This document shows, one piece after another, positions 6,046 to 12,834 of a DNA stretch of 12,834 nt (position 1 is the stretch's first letter; each line of letters begins with the position of its first letter). The notes beneath the pieces were generated by a model, which saw only the letters and a list, made by a program, of their open reading frames with translations, searched no databases and was not told the origin of the DNA. The DNA is from an uncultured bacterium (GTDB taxonomy: Bacteria; Bacillota; Clostridia; Lachnospirales; Anaerotignaceae), in the NCBI GenBank assembly GCA_905214825.1, contig CAJMNV010000052.1, forward strand, positions 1 through 12,834, read 5' to 3'. The translations under genes were made by a program, and so were the position numbers.

Positions 6046-7521
6046 ATGCATATTAGTATTAGTTTAGCAATAACATATTTTCTTGCATTTGTTTTTGTCA
6101 TCAATGTAATATTGGCAGGTTTTGTGGTGTTCTTTGAACGACGAAACCCTGCCAGCAGTTGGGCATGGCTTTTGGTATTGCTTTTTATCCCATTTTTTGG
6201 ATTTTTGATTTATATGGTATTTGGAAGAAACAGCAAACGAGAAAAAATGTTTCAGGAAAAAGCAGAGTATGACCGTGAAGTTTATTATAACTATCTATTG
6301 CACGATGAACGCAGTGTTGGGCATGTACGAGAACAAAAAAACATCATTGAGCATGGTGGTTCTTTGAGTGACTTGGATTATTTGACAGACCTTGCCTATT
6401 TGCATATCAATTCTGGTAATTGGCTGACTTCCAACAACAAAGTCGTTCGTTTTACCACAGGTACAGATAAATTTGAAACACTGATACAAGACATACGAAA
6501 TGCCAAACAATTCATTCATTTGGAATATTATATTTGGCGTGGGGACGAATTGGGAAAACGTTTGGTGGACGAGCTGACAAAAAAAGCTGCCGAAGGTGTG
6601 GAAGTGCGTTTGCTTTATGATGGTATGGGCAATTCCAGACTGCCCAAAGGTTTTTTTGATAAACTGCATGAAGCAGGTGGCTACACAGCGGCATTTTTGC
6701 CACGTTTTATTATCCGCATCAATTATCGTAACCACAGAAAACTTTGTATCATTGATGGACAAATTGGTTATATTGGTGGTTTCAATGTGGGTGATGAATA
6801 TTTGGGCATCGTCAAACGATATGGTGCTTGGCGTGACACACATTTGCGTGTGGAAGGGGACGCCATAGATCAAATGCAAATTCGATTTATCAAAGATTGG
6901 AACTTTACCACAAAATATGGTGCAGTACAATTAGATAGCCATTATTTTCCATTGCGAGAACAAAGTGAAGATGGTGTAAAAATGCAAATTGTTTCCAGCG
7001 GTCCCGATACCAAATGGCATAATATCCGCAATGGCTATTTCAAAATGATTATGGAAGCGGAACACAGTGTATATTTGACCACACCATATTTTGTACCTGA
7101 TGACAGCATATTTGAGGCATTGCGTGTTGCCGCATTATCTGGCCTTGATGTACGTGTGCTTATCCCGGGTAACCCCGACCATCTATTTGTTTATTGGGCA
7201 AGTATGTCCTATTTGGGGCAATTATTGGAAGCAGGCGTACGTTGTTATCAATATGAAAAAGGATTTATACATGCAAAAAGCGTTTGCATTGATGGGAAAG
7301 TATCTTCTGTTGGTACTGCAAATATGGATATTCGCAGCTTTGATTTAAATTTTGAAGTCAACGCATTTTTATATGACAGTGCTTTCACAGAGCAACTGGA
7401 ACAAGATTTTTTATCCGATTTGCAAAATTCCGTCGAAATTACGCAAGAATGGTATAATCACCGCAAATGGTGGTTTAAGGTCAAAGAAGCCATTGCAAGG
7501 CTCATATCACCCATGCTTTGA
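6046..7521 (+). CDS. cls: Cardiolipin synthase (phospholipase D family)
   Basis: This 491-residue membrane enzyme joins two phosphatidylglycerol molecules into cardiolipin and glycerol. Two N-terminal membrane helices (about 5-30 and 39-59, linked by FFERRNPASSWAW, typical of the PLDc_N domain) are followed by two phospholipase D domains. Both HKD motifs are intact: H230-K232-D237 (HRKLCIID, followed by GYIGGFNVGDEY) and H409-K411-D416 (HAKSVCID, followed by VGTANMDIRSF). The length is normal for bacterial Cls. Start: GGGTGAT (6035-6041) resembles the GGTGAT end of the consensus ribosome site and suits ATG 6046; in-frame GTG 6037 and ATG 6040 lie inside that site. It has a strong promoter at 5976-6004 and shares a transcript with the thioesterase gene 21 bases downstream. 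Confidence 0.95.
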   Translation: MHISISLAITYFLAFVFVINVILAGFVVFFERRNPASSWAWLLVLLFIPFFGFLIYMVFGRNSKREKMFQEKAEYDREVYYNYLLHDERSVGHVREQKNIIEHGGSLSDLDYLTDLAYLHINSGNWLTSNNKVVRFTTGTDKFETLIQDIRNAKQFIHLEYYIWRGDELGKRLVDELTKKAAEGVEVRLLYDGMGNSRLPKGFFDKLHEAGGYTAAFLPRFIIRINYRNHRKLCIIDGQIGYIGGFNVGDEYLGIVKRYGAWRDTHLRVEGDAIDQMQIRFIKDWNFTTKYGAVQLDSHYFPLREQSEDGVKMQIVSSGPDTKWHNIRNGYFKMIMEAEHSVYLTTPYFVPDDSIFEALRVAALSGLDVRVLIPGNPDHLFVYWASMSYLGQLLEAGVRCYQYEKGFIHAKSVCIDGKVSSVGTANMDIRSFDLNFEVNAFLYDSAFTEQLEQDFLSDLQNSVEITQEWYNHRKWWFKVKEAIARLISPML

Positions 7522-7542
7522 TTTATAGGAGGTTTAGGATAT

Positions 7543-8295
7543 ATGCAACATCATACAGAAGCTATTTCTATCAAATATCACCAAACCGACGGTAGTGGTA
7601 TACTTTCTCCAACAGCATTATTGGAAATTTTGCAAGATGTCGCCATAGACCACTCTGACACCTTAGGTTACACATTGAATTATATGGCAAAACATCAATG
7701 GGGCTGGGCAGTCATTCATTGGCACATTGTGCTTTTGCGTATGCCCACACATGCAGAAACCATACAGGTACAAACTTGGAGCAACAAATGCCGTAAAATA
7801 CAAGCAGAACGTAGCTATATCATCAAAGATGGTACAGGCAATCCCATCGCAAAAGCCATGTCCCGTTGGGTACTCATGGATTTTGCAAAAAGAAAACCTG
7901 CCACAGTACCTGACCACATGATTGCAAATTATGGCACAGACCAAATTCCTGCCATAGAAGGCGAAAAATATCCTATGCCCAAACACCCCATTGGTACATT
8001 GATTGGGCAACAACAATTTACCGTCAGCCGTTGTGACACAGATACCAATGGACATACAAACAATGTAAAATATTTGGCATGGGCAATGGAGGATATTCCA
8101 GATACCATATATCAAAATATGACACTTCACGACATTCGTGTAGTATATCGCAAAGAATGTAAACGGCATGATGTTGTACAAACAAAAACATATCTACAAC
8201 AAAATGATGACACACAAATTATATTGACATTTCTTACAGACATACAAAACAATATACTTTGTGAAATACAAACCATATGGCACACAACAACATAA
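7543..8295 (+). CDS. Acyl-ACP thioesterase (FatA/FatB-like, double hot-dog)
   Basis: This 250-residue cytosolic enzyme hydrolyses acyl-acyl carrier protein and releases free fatty acid. The N-terminal hot-dog domain (about 1-130) carries YHQTDGSGILSPTALLEILQ and WGWAVIHWHI. The C-terminal domain carries the catalytic set known from plant FatB: D167, N169 and H171 (DTNGHTNNVKYLAW), and E205 followed by C206 (YRKEC). The 38-residue distance between the first Asp and the Glu is the same as in the plant enzyme as I recall it. ATG 7543 follows AGGAGG (7527-7532) at 10 bases, and the gene starts 21 bases after cls, so the two are probably one operon. Chain-length preference cannot be read from the sequence. 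A general 4-hydroxybenzoyl-CoA-type thioesterase is unlikely, since those are single hot-dog proteins. Confidence 0.9.
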   Translation: MQHHTEAISIKYHQTDGSGILSPTALLEILQDVAIDHSDTLGYTLNYMAKHQWGWAVIHWHIVLLRMPTHAETIQVQTWSNKCRKIQAERSYIIKDGTGNPIAKAMSRWVLMDFAKRKPATVPDHMIANYGTDQIPAIEGEKYPMPKHPIGTLIGQQQFTVSRCDTDTNGHTNNVKYLAWAMEDIPDTIYQNMTLHDIRVVYRKECKRHDVVQTKTYLQQNDDTQIILTFLTDIQNNILCEIQTIWHTTT

Positions 8296-8306
8296 ATTCA
8301 TAAAAT

Positions 8307-8352
8307 AAAGAGAAGCATATTTTTTGATTTTTGAAAAAATATCCTTCTCTTT
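8307..8352. terminator. Bidirectional terminator between thioesterase and yccF genes
   Basis: A 19-position stem (8307-8325 with 8334-8352) has 18 pairs and one C-C mismatch (8316/8343), around the loop GATTTTTG. The base of the stem is AAAGAGAAG / CTTCTCTTT. The T-tracts outside the stem are interrupted, so it is less classical than the other terminators, but the convergent position fits. Confidence 0.65.
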
Positions 8353-8358
8353 GATTTT

Positions 8359-8739
8359 TCAACCCACATCTTTGATTTCTGCCCCAAAAGGCATCAATGC
8401 CAAACCTGCAAATTTTAAATGTTGTAACCCAAATGGAATACCGATAATTGTCATGCAACTGCTTACACCCATCACAATAGAACTGATACACAATCCCAAA
8501 CCGCCCAACAATATCCAAATCACATTCAAAACAATAGAACCTGATGACATATTACCAAAATACACTTTTTTTCCAAATGGTGTCAAAACCAATTTTGCAA
8601 ATTTAAAACACTGTAATCCCACAGGAATACCAATCACCGTAATACAACACAATACACCTGCCAAAAGCCAAGCCAATGCAGAAAGCAATCCCCCAAATAA
8701 CAACCATAATATATTCAGCAATATATTCCAAACACTCAT
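8359..8739 (-). CDS. yccF: YccF-domain small membrane protein
   Basis: This 126-residue inner-membrane protein is made of two copies of the YccF domain. Each copy has hydrophobic helices and then the signature: ITVIGIPVGLQCFKFAKL..TPFG (33-56) and MTIIGIPFGLQHLKFAGL..MPFG (96-119), offset by 63 residues. The length is that of typical YccF proteins, whose function is unknown. The start is ATG 8739: minus-strand GAAAGGGG (8756-8749) lies 9 bases before it, and this ATG overlaps the TGA stop of the DUF2161 gene as ATGA. A longer reading from 8763 would have no binding site and would run inside the upstream gene. The 4-base overlap implies translational coupling to the DUF2161 protein. It is the last gene of the minus-strand group, which ends in the hairpin at 8307-8352. 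Confidence 0.88.
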   Translation of the reverse strand: MSVWNILLNILWLLFGGLLSALAWLLAGVLCCITVIGIPVGLQCFKFAKLVLTPFGKKVYFGNMSSGSIVLNVIWILLGGLGLCISSIVMGVSSCMTIIGIPFGLQHLKFAGLALMPFGAEIKDVG

Positions 8740-9455
8740 ACTTCTTCGCCCCTTTCTTTCCATATGTTACGATAATAAGCAACCACTGTTTCAAATTCTG
8801 GTTCCAACAAAGCCATTTTTCCTTTTTCGGAAAGTGTATATACGCCTTTTTGTTGTCGTACAAACCAATCATAATAATTGTTACGCAATATCAACAATGT
8901 TTTTTCTGGTATCCCCCATAACCGCAATGTTTTGTACGACACAGACTGTCTTCGTTCCAATATACAACATAATTCCAACGCTTTTTCTCGATATGCGGTG
9001 ATGATTTTTTTCCTTGTTGTACCACCTACATTGACAGTCAAATTCCGCCCGGAAATTTCTTTTTTTAATTTTTTTTGTTTTTTTGTGTTTTTTCTAACTT
9101 TATTTTTATTCGGCAAAAGCACAGTCTCCACCGTTTGCAAAGGGCTATCCAAAGCCACAGTCAACAAGCCAATATCCAACCTTTCTAAAAGTTGTATCAT
9201 CTGTTTCCAACTTTTTTGTTTTTGCCCTGTTTTTGGTCTTGGAATTGCGACAAAAACCATATCTGAAATACGTTGTCGCTCCATTGCTTGATACACCAAT
9301 TTCAAACAAAAACTGCCTTTCAATTCCACAAGTATTATTTCGTTTTCTTTGACTGCCACCAAATCGCAATGATTGACTTCCGCCTGCACCACATACCCCT
9401 CTTTTTCAAAAAAACGGCACACAGGCAAATACAAATTCGTTTCTTTGACTGTCAT
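8736..9455 (-). CDS. DUF2161 family protein with PD-(D/E)xK nuclease-like fold
   Basis: This 239-residue protein matches the DUF2161 family, described as putative PD-(D/E)xK-superfamily phosphodiesterases; no cellular role is established. The active-site pattern is visible as D31 (NHCDLVAV), then E44-L-K46 (IILVELKGSF), followed by the helix KLVYQAMERQ with Q56, as in many PD-(D/E)xK nucleases. A very basic linker (about 117-132, K-rich) leads to the conserved VGGTTRKKIITAYREKAL (143-160). A C-terminal part (about 158-216) looks like a winged helix (SYKTLRLWGIPEKTLLILRNNYYDWF, then a short GVYTLSEKG wing), which would allow DNA or RNA binding. The start is ATG 9455: minus-strand AAAAGGG (9469-9463) is 7 bases upstream, inside the end of the aminopeptidase gene, whose stop is one base away. 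A reading from 9485 is possible but lacks a binding site. Confidence 0.82.
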   Translation of the reverse strand: MTVKETNLYLPVCRFFEKEGYVVQAEVNHCDLVAVKENEIILVELKGSFCLKLVYQAMERQRISDMVFVAIPRPKTGQKQKSWKQMIQLLERLDIGLLTVALDSPLQTVETVLLPNKNKVRKNTKKQKKLKKEISGRNLTVNVGGTTRKKIITAYREKALELCCILERRQSVSYKTLRLWGIPEKTLLILRNNYYDWFVRQQKGVYTLSEKGKMALLEPEFETVVAYYRNIWKERGEEV

Positions 9456-9456
9456 A

Positions 9457-10707
9457 TCATTTCCCTTTTGCCATAAACGCTTCAATATCTTCCACAGTTT
9501 TTATCATATCTTTTGTCAGTACATCACAGCCGTTTTCTGTCACCAAAACGTCATCTTCAATGCGAATACCAATTTCCCACTCCTCAATATACAGCCCCGG
9601 TTCCACAGTCAGCACCATATTCGGCTGTAATATACGTTCTACATATCGTCCAATATCATGCGTTTCTGCCCCCAAATAATGACTGACACCATGATAATAA
9701 TATTTTTCCACATCTTCCATAGTATTTACCAAACCAATTTTCTGCAACTCTTGTAAATAATGTTCTTTTAATATCTGATTTAATGTTGCAAAAGGCACAT
9801 ACGGTTTTATGGCATCAATCACCTTTTGCTGTCCTGCCAGCACAATATTATAAACCTGCTTTTGACGTTCCGTAAATTTTCCATTCACAGGGAATGTACG
9901 AGAAATATCCCCATTGTACCACCCCACTTGTGCCCCACAATCCACAAGCAACAAATCGCCATCATTTGCCACACCATCATTTTTTGTATAGTGTAGTATA
10001 GTACCTCTTTTTCCTGCAGCTGTAATGGTTTGGAATGCCTTTTCTCTGACGCCATTTTGCAATAATATAAAATCAAAATATGCTTCTATTTCGTATTCTT
10101 TTTTACCTGCTGCTGCATTTGCCATCATCGCTTCTACGCCCATACGTGTAATATCCATTGCTTTTTGCATCAATACCAATTCTTCTTTTTCTTTGTACAA
10201 TCGCAAATCGCCAAATATGGGATATACATCTTTTATTTGCATGGCAGGATATTTTTTTCTGATTTCCTGTGCAAATTGCAGTGCGGGTGATGGCGTGTCA
10301 TACCATTCTCTATGCTCCAAATCCAAAGCCATTGTTTTGATATTTTGACGCAACAAAATTTGTGCAACATCTTCTTGCATAGCATCTATGGGACGAATAT
10401 CCAAAATACCACTTTTTTCTGTGGCTTCTATTGCTGTCATATTTGCTCCCACCCATTTTGCCATACTGCCATTATCTCTTGGAATAAATAACATTTCTTG
10501 CACGTCATCTTTGCTTTTCACCAACACAAATACACAATGTTCCCTTTCCACACCTGTCACATAATAGAAATTGCGGTTAGGTGAAAATGGATAATATTCA
10601 TCACCTCTTTTCAATGGTGCTTTACCTGCAAACAAAACCACAACACTATATGGTTCTAAATGTTGTGCCAATTTCCATCTATTTTTTTGAAAAAATGCTT
10701 GCTCCAT
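9457..10707 (-). CDS. pepP: Xaa-Pro aminopeptidase (M24B, aminopeptidase P)
   Basis: This 416-residue cytosolic metallopeptidase removes N-terminal residues that precede proline. The N-terminal creatinase-like domain (about 1-165) contains YPFSPNRNFYYVTGVERE, and the catalytic pita-bread domain follows. The dimetal ligands are all present: D256 and D267 (LLVDCGA...WYNGDISRTFPVNGKFT), H343 (HGVSHYLG), E369 (LTVEPGLYI) and E384 (IGIRIEDDVLVT). H339 and H350 match the other conserved histidines. The start is ATG 10707, 7 bases after a perfect GGAGG core (minus strand 10719-10715); the longer reading from 10728 begins upstream of this site and reads through it. The gene follows alaX by 25 bases and its stop is one base from the DUF2161 start, so these are one transcript. 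Confidence 0.93.
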   Translation of the reverse strand: MEQAFFQKNRWKLAQHLEPYSVVVLFAGKAPLKRGDEYYPFSPNRNFYYVTGVEREHCVFVLVKSKDDVQEMLFIPRDNGSMAKWVGANMTAIEATEKSGILDIRPIDAMQEDVAQILLRQNIKTMALDLEHREWYDTPSPALQFAQEIRKKYPAMQIKDVYPIFGDLRLYKEKEELVLMQKAMDITRMGVEAMMANAAAGKKEYEIEAYFDFILLQNGVREKAFQTITAAGKRGTILHYTKNDGVANDGDLLLVDCGAQVGWYNGDISRTFPVNGKFTERQKQVYNIVLAGQQKVIDAIKPYVPFATLNQILKEHYLQELQKIGLVNTMEDVEKYYYHGVSHYLGAETHDIGRYVERILQPNMVLTVEPGLYIEEWEIGIRIEDDVLVTENGCDVLTKDMIKTVEDIEAFMAKGK

Positions 10708-10713
10708 GTCATT

Positions 10714-10723
10714 ACCTCCTTTT
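10714..10723 (-). promoter_or_regulatory. Ribosome binding site that fixes the pepP start
   Basis: It reads AAAAGGAGGT on the minus strand, 6 bases before ATG 10707. It lies inside the longer open reading from 10728, which argues against that start. Confidence 0.8.
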
Positions 10724-10732
10724 ATCATCTAA

Positions 10733-11902
10733 TTACTCTTGATAAATCGTAAATCCTTTTTGTTCCCAAAATGCTTGCAAATCCGCTTTTTTCGCTTCTG
10801 TTCTACCTTGTATGGCATCTGTTTTGCCACCACCTTTGCTGCCCAATGTTTCTCGCATTTGTGTTGCCAGCATACGCATATCCTCTGTTTTGCTCATACA
10901 AACAAATAGAAATCCGTCGCCTGCATCACTGCAAACAGCAGTTGTTTGTATAGTATGATTTTGTATTTTATCTGCAAAATGTGCAATATCTTTTGCATCA
11001 AAACCAGAAACAAAATAACATACTTTTTCATTTTTTGGTAGTACATTTGTTAAATATACCATTTTCTCTTGTTTCATTTGTGCAAGCATCTGTTTGAGTG
11101 TATCCCGTTCTTTTTGCAGTGTTGTTGCTGCTTTTGCAATATCTGATACAGGCACAGAAAGCAATTCTGATATGATGGTCGCATTTTCTGTTTTGTTTTG
11201 GTATTCTGCCAACGCACGCATACCACATACAATTTCCAATCGGGTACCACCTTTATAATTTTGTGCAGACAATATTTTTATCATACCAATTTCTCCTGCT
11301 TTGTTGACATGTGTACCACAACAAGCACAACAATCATAATCACCCATACGCAATATCCGCACTTTTCCTGTCAATGCCTTTTTGCTGCGATATGTCATTT
11401 CTTCCAATACTTGTGGTGTTGGATAAACCACCTCTGATGGTACATTCTGCCAAATTGCAGTATTCGCTTTTTGCTCCAACATACACAAATCCTCTTTTGG
11501 TATTTTTGCATCAAAATCAATGGTCACTGTATCTTTTCCAATATGAAACCCTACATTATTACAATCATATTTTGCACAAATGATACCAGATAAAATATGT
11601 TCCCCAGAATGTTGTTGCATCAAATCAAACCGATGATTCCAATCAATATTACCTATCACTACATCGCCCACTGTCAAAGGTTTATCTGTAATATGTAAAA
11701 CAACGCCATCTTTGTCTTTGACATCTTTCACACATGCTGTTCCCAATGTTCCAACATCGGCAGGCTGTCCACCCCCTTCTGGATAAAAATATGTTTTATC
11801 CAATACCACAGCAAAATCATTGCCTTTTTGTTCGCATGACACCACACAAGCATCAAATGTTATGATATATGCATTTTCATAGTACAATTTTACAGTTTCC
11901 AT
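10733..11902 (-). CDS. alaX: Alanyl-tRNA editing protein AlaX, long form with DHHA1 domain
   Basis: This 389-residue stand-alone relative of the AlaRS editing and C-terminal domains hydrolyses Ser-tRNA(Ala) or Gly-tRNA(Ala) to prevent mistranslation. Domains: N-terminal beta barrel with YPEGGGQPAD (40-49); editing core with zinc ligands H98 and H102 (QQHSGEHILSG) and C194 and H198 (CCACCGTHV); a coiled coil (about 255-285, LQKERDTLKQMLAQMKQEK); and a C-terminal DHHA1 domain with the glycine-rich GSKGGGKTDAIQG (G357-K360). All four zinc ligands are present, so it should be active. There is no aminoacylation domain, which rules out AlaRS itself. ATG 11902 follows AAAGGAG (minus strand 11916-11910) at 7 bases. 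It heads the alaX-pepP-DUF2161-yccF group, and only 31 bases separate its ATG from the terminator T-run of the upstream gene. Confidence 0.93.
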   Translation of the reverse strand: METVKLYYENAYIITFDACVVSCEQKGNDFAVVLDKTYFYPEGGGQPADVGTLGTACVKDVKDKDGVVLHITDKPLTVGDVVIGNIDWNHRFDLMQQHSGEHILSGIICAKYDCNNVGFHIGKDTVTIDFDAKIPKEDLCMLEQKANTAIWQNVPSEVVYPTPQVLEEMTYRSKKALTGKVRILRMGDYDCCACCGTHVNKAGEIGMIKILSAQNYKGGTRLEIVCGMRALAEYQNKTENATIISELLSVPVSDIAKAATTLQKERDTLKQMLAQMKQEKMVYLTNVLPKNEKVCYFVSGFDAKDIAHFADKIQNHTIQTTAVCSDAGDGFLFVCMSKTEDMRMLATQMRETLGSKGGGKTDAIQGRTEAKKADLQAFWEQKGFTIYQE

Positions 11903-11934
11903 TTTTCTTCTCCTTTGTGCTTTATCTTTTTATC

Positions 11935-11963
11935 AAAAAGGCATTTGCAAAAAGCAAATGCCT
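11935..11963 (-). terminator. Rho-independent terminator of the flavodoxin/ferredoxin gene
   Basis: On the minus strand a 10-bp stem AGGCATTTGC / GCAAATGCCT (11963-11954 with 11948-11939) with a TTTTT loop is followed by TTTT (11938-11935). It lies 16 bases after the stop of the upstream gene and just before alaX. Confidence 0.8.
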
Positions 11964-11979
11964 CTGTTTTATACAAAAT

Positions 11980-12795
11980 TTATACAAAATATTTCGGTTC
12001 AGAACGACCTTCATACAATTCTTCCAATTCTTCTTTATGATAAATATATCCAGGATCATCAAAATATTTTGCTTGTGATGGGCATTTTTTCACACAAGCA
12101 TTACATTTGATACAAATACGGACACATTCAAATGTTGCAGGGTCTATGGAACCCATAGGACAAACTGCTGCACAAATGCCGCAACCGCAACAATCACCGC
12201 TTGTCTTTGGTTTCACTTTTCGTATGTCAATATGCTTGCCATATCTGTCTTGTGGTTTAAAATAAGGACGGATAGGGGTTTCTCCTTCCACATAGGCAGG
12301 GGCTTCATAAACAAAATCACTATGACATTTTTTTACAAAATCTGTTGCAAATGCATGCATCACTGCATAATCTTTTTCGTCAGGTCTGCCTGCGGACAAT
12401 ATGTAAGAAAAAGAATGTTCGCTGACAAATGCACCGCCTGCCACTGTGCGAAAACCATCTTTTTCCATAATATCACGCAATTCTATCAATGCATCATCAA
12501 AATTACGATTGCCAAAAGACACCATTGGCACACCATATGCATTGCCGCCCACAATGGTATCCAAATATGGCAATAACACATTTGGTACACGTCCTGCGAT
12601 AACGGGTGTCCCCAAAAATACCAAATCTGTTTCTGTAAAACATGCAACACATTCTCTTTTTTGTGGTAATGTGAAATCATAAATTTCAAGAGGTATTCCC
12701 AACTGTTTTGCAACCTCTTCTGCAACGGTTTTGACTGCTTTTTCCGTACCACCGGTTGGGCTGAAATACATTGCCCACACTTTCTTGATTTCCAT
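11980..12795 (-). CDS. EFR1-type flavodoxin domain plus two [4Fe-4S] ferredoxin
   Basis: This 271-residue predicted cytosolic electron carrier has an N-terminal flavodoxin-like domain that should bind FMN (phosphate loop SPTGGTEKAV at 12-21; second loop near GTPVIAGRVP; third near SFGNRNFDDALIEL). The C-terminal bacterial ferredoxin domain has two complete clusters, C202-C205-C208-C212 and C228-C231-C234-C238, each a CxxCxxCxxxCP motif. This layout is the EFR1 family common in anaerobic Firmicutes; the redox partner is unknown. The protein ends in an acidic helix (KEELEELYEGRSE). ATG 12795 follows AAAGGAG (minus strand 12810-12804) at 8 bases. It has its own terminator, so it is probably not in the alaX transcript. 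Only 39 bases upstream are visible, and no promoter can be assigned in them. Confidence 0.92.
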   Translation of the reverse strand: MEIKKVWAMYFSPTGGTEKAVKTVAEEVAKQLGIPLEIYDFTLPQKRECVACFTETDLVFLGTPVIAGRVPNVLLPYLDTIVGGNAYGVPMVSFGNRNFDDALIELRDIMEKDGFRTVAGGAFVSEHSFSYILSAGRPDEKDYAVMHAFATDFVKKCHSDFVYEAPAYVEGETPIRPYFKPQDRYGKHIDIRKVKPKTSGDCCGCGICAAVCPMGSIDPATFECVRICIKCNACVKKCPSQAKYFDDPGYIYHKEELEELYEGRSEPKYFV

Positions 12796-12834
12796 AACAG
12801 AAACTCCTTTCCGATTTTGCTTTTTCTTTTATGA

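Noticed and set aside
6295..6930. Minus-strand open frame (211 codons) inside cls
   Set aside because: It is antisense to the first phospholipase D domain, with no ribosome site and no family resemblance.
8324..9001. Plus-strand open frame (225 codons) across yccF and the DUF2161 gene
   Set aside because: It is the complement of two coding regions that have clear family motifs and coupled starts. Its low-complexity composition (N, P, I, T) fits an antisense frame.
8359..9455. A toxin-antitoxin or phage-defence module
   Set aside because: The proteins are not of known toxin or antitoxin types, the operon begins with housekeeping genes, and no mobile-element signs or composition shift are visible. 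It is kept only as a coupled pair of unknown role.

Overview
The window looks like a housekeeping and sporulation segment from the chromosome of an AT-rich, endospore-forming Clostridia-type Firmicute. The reasons are the low G+C, strong AAGGAGG-type ribosome binding sites, U-tailed intrinsic terminators, a complete cotJABC spore-coat operon, a YtvI-type sporulation membrane protein, an alanyl-tRNA editing protein of the long type, and a stand-alone flavodoxin/ferredoxin (EFR1-like) protein. The species cannot be named from the sequence alone. There are 14 protein genes. Only the first is cut by a window edge. I see no rRNA, tRNA, CRISPR, insertion sequence or prophage.

Layout. 1-845 (+) is the C-terminal part of an AGCS sodium:alanine symporter, closed by a strong hairpin terminator. 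957-2101 (+) is cotJA-cotJB-cotJC, which overlap or abut and share one terminator; CotJC is a Mn-catalase-family coat protein. 2241-3284 (+) is ytvI, converging on cysK (-, 3328-4257) with a 26-bp palindromic terminator between them. cysK and map (+, 4418-5290) diverge from a common promoter region. map encodes a methionine aminopeptidase with an N-terminal SEC-C zinc motif, and it converges on an unknown Lys-rich single-pass membrane protein (-, 5354-5839). A good sigma-A promoter at 5976-6004 then drives a cardiolipin synthase and an acyl-ACP thioesterase (+, 6046-8295), a small lipid operon.

From 8359 to 12795 everything is on the minus strand. In transcription order: an EFR1-like flavodoxin/ferredoxin protein with its own terminator, then a tight four-gene group of alanyl-tRNA editing protein (alaX), Xaa-Pro aminopeptidase, a DUF2161 PD-(D/E)xK-fold protein, and a small YccF membrane protein. 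The last three are joined by a 25-bp gap, a 1-base stop/start gap and a 4-base ATGA overlap.

Several database-style longest starts are probably wrong. Ribosome binding sites place the real starts of cotJB, cysK, map, cls, yccF, the DUF2161 gene and pepP further downstream. All three convergent gene pairs share one symmetrical hairpin as a two-way terminator. I found no clear new defence or mobile system. The least understood parts are the Lys-rich membrane protein, the coupled DUF2161-YccF pair, and the unusually long perfect palindrome at the ytvI/cysK junction.
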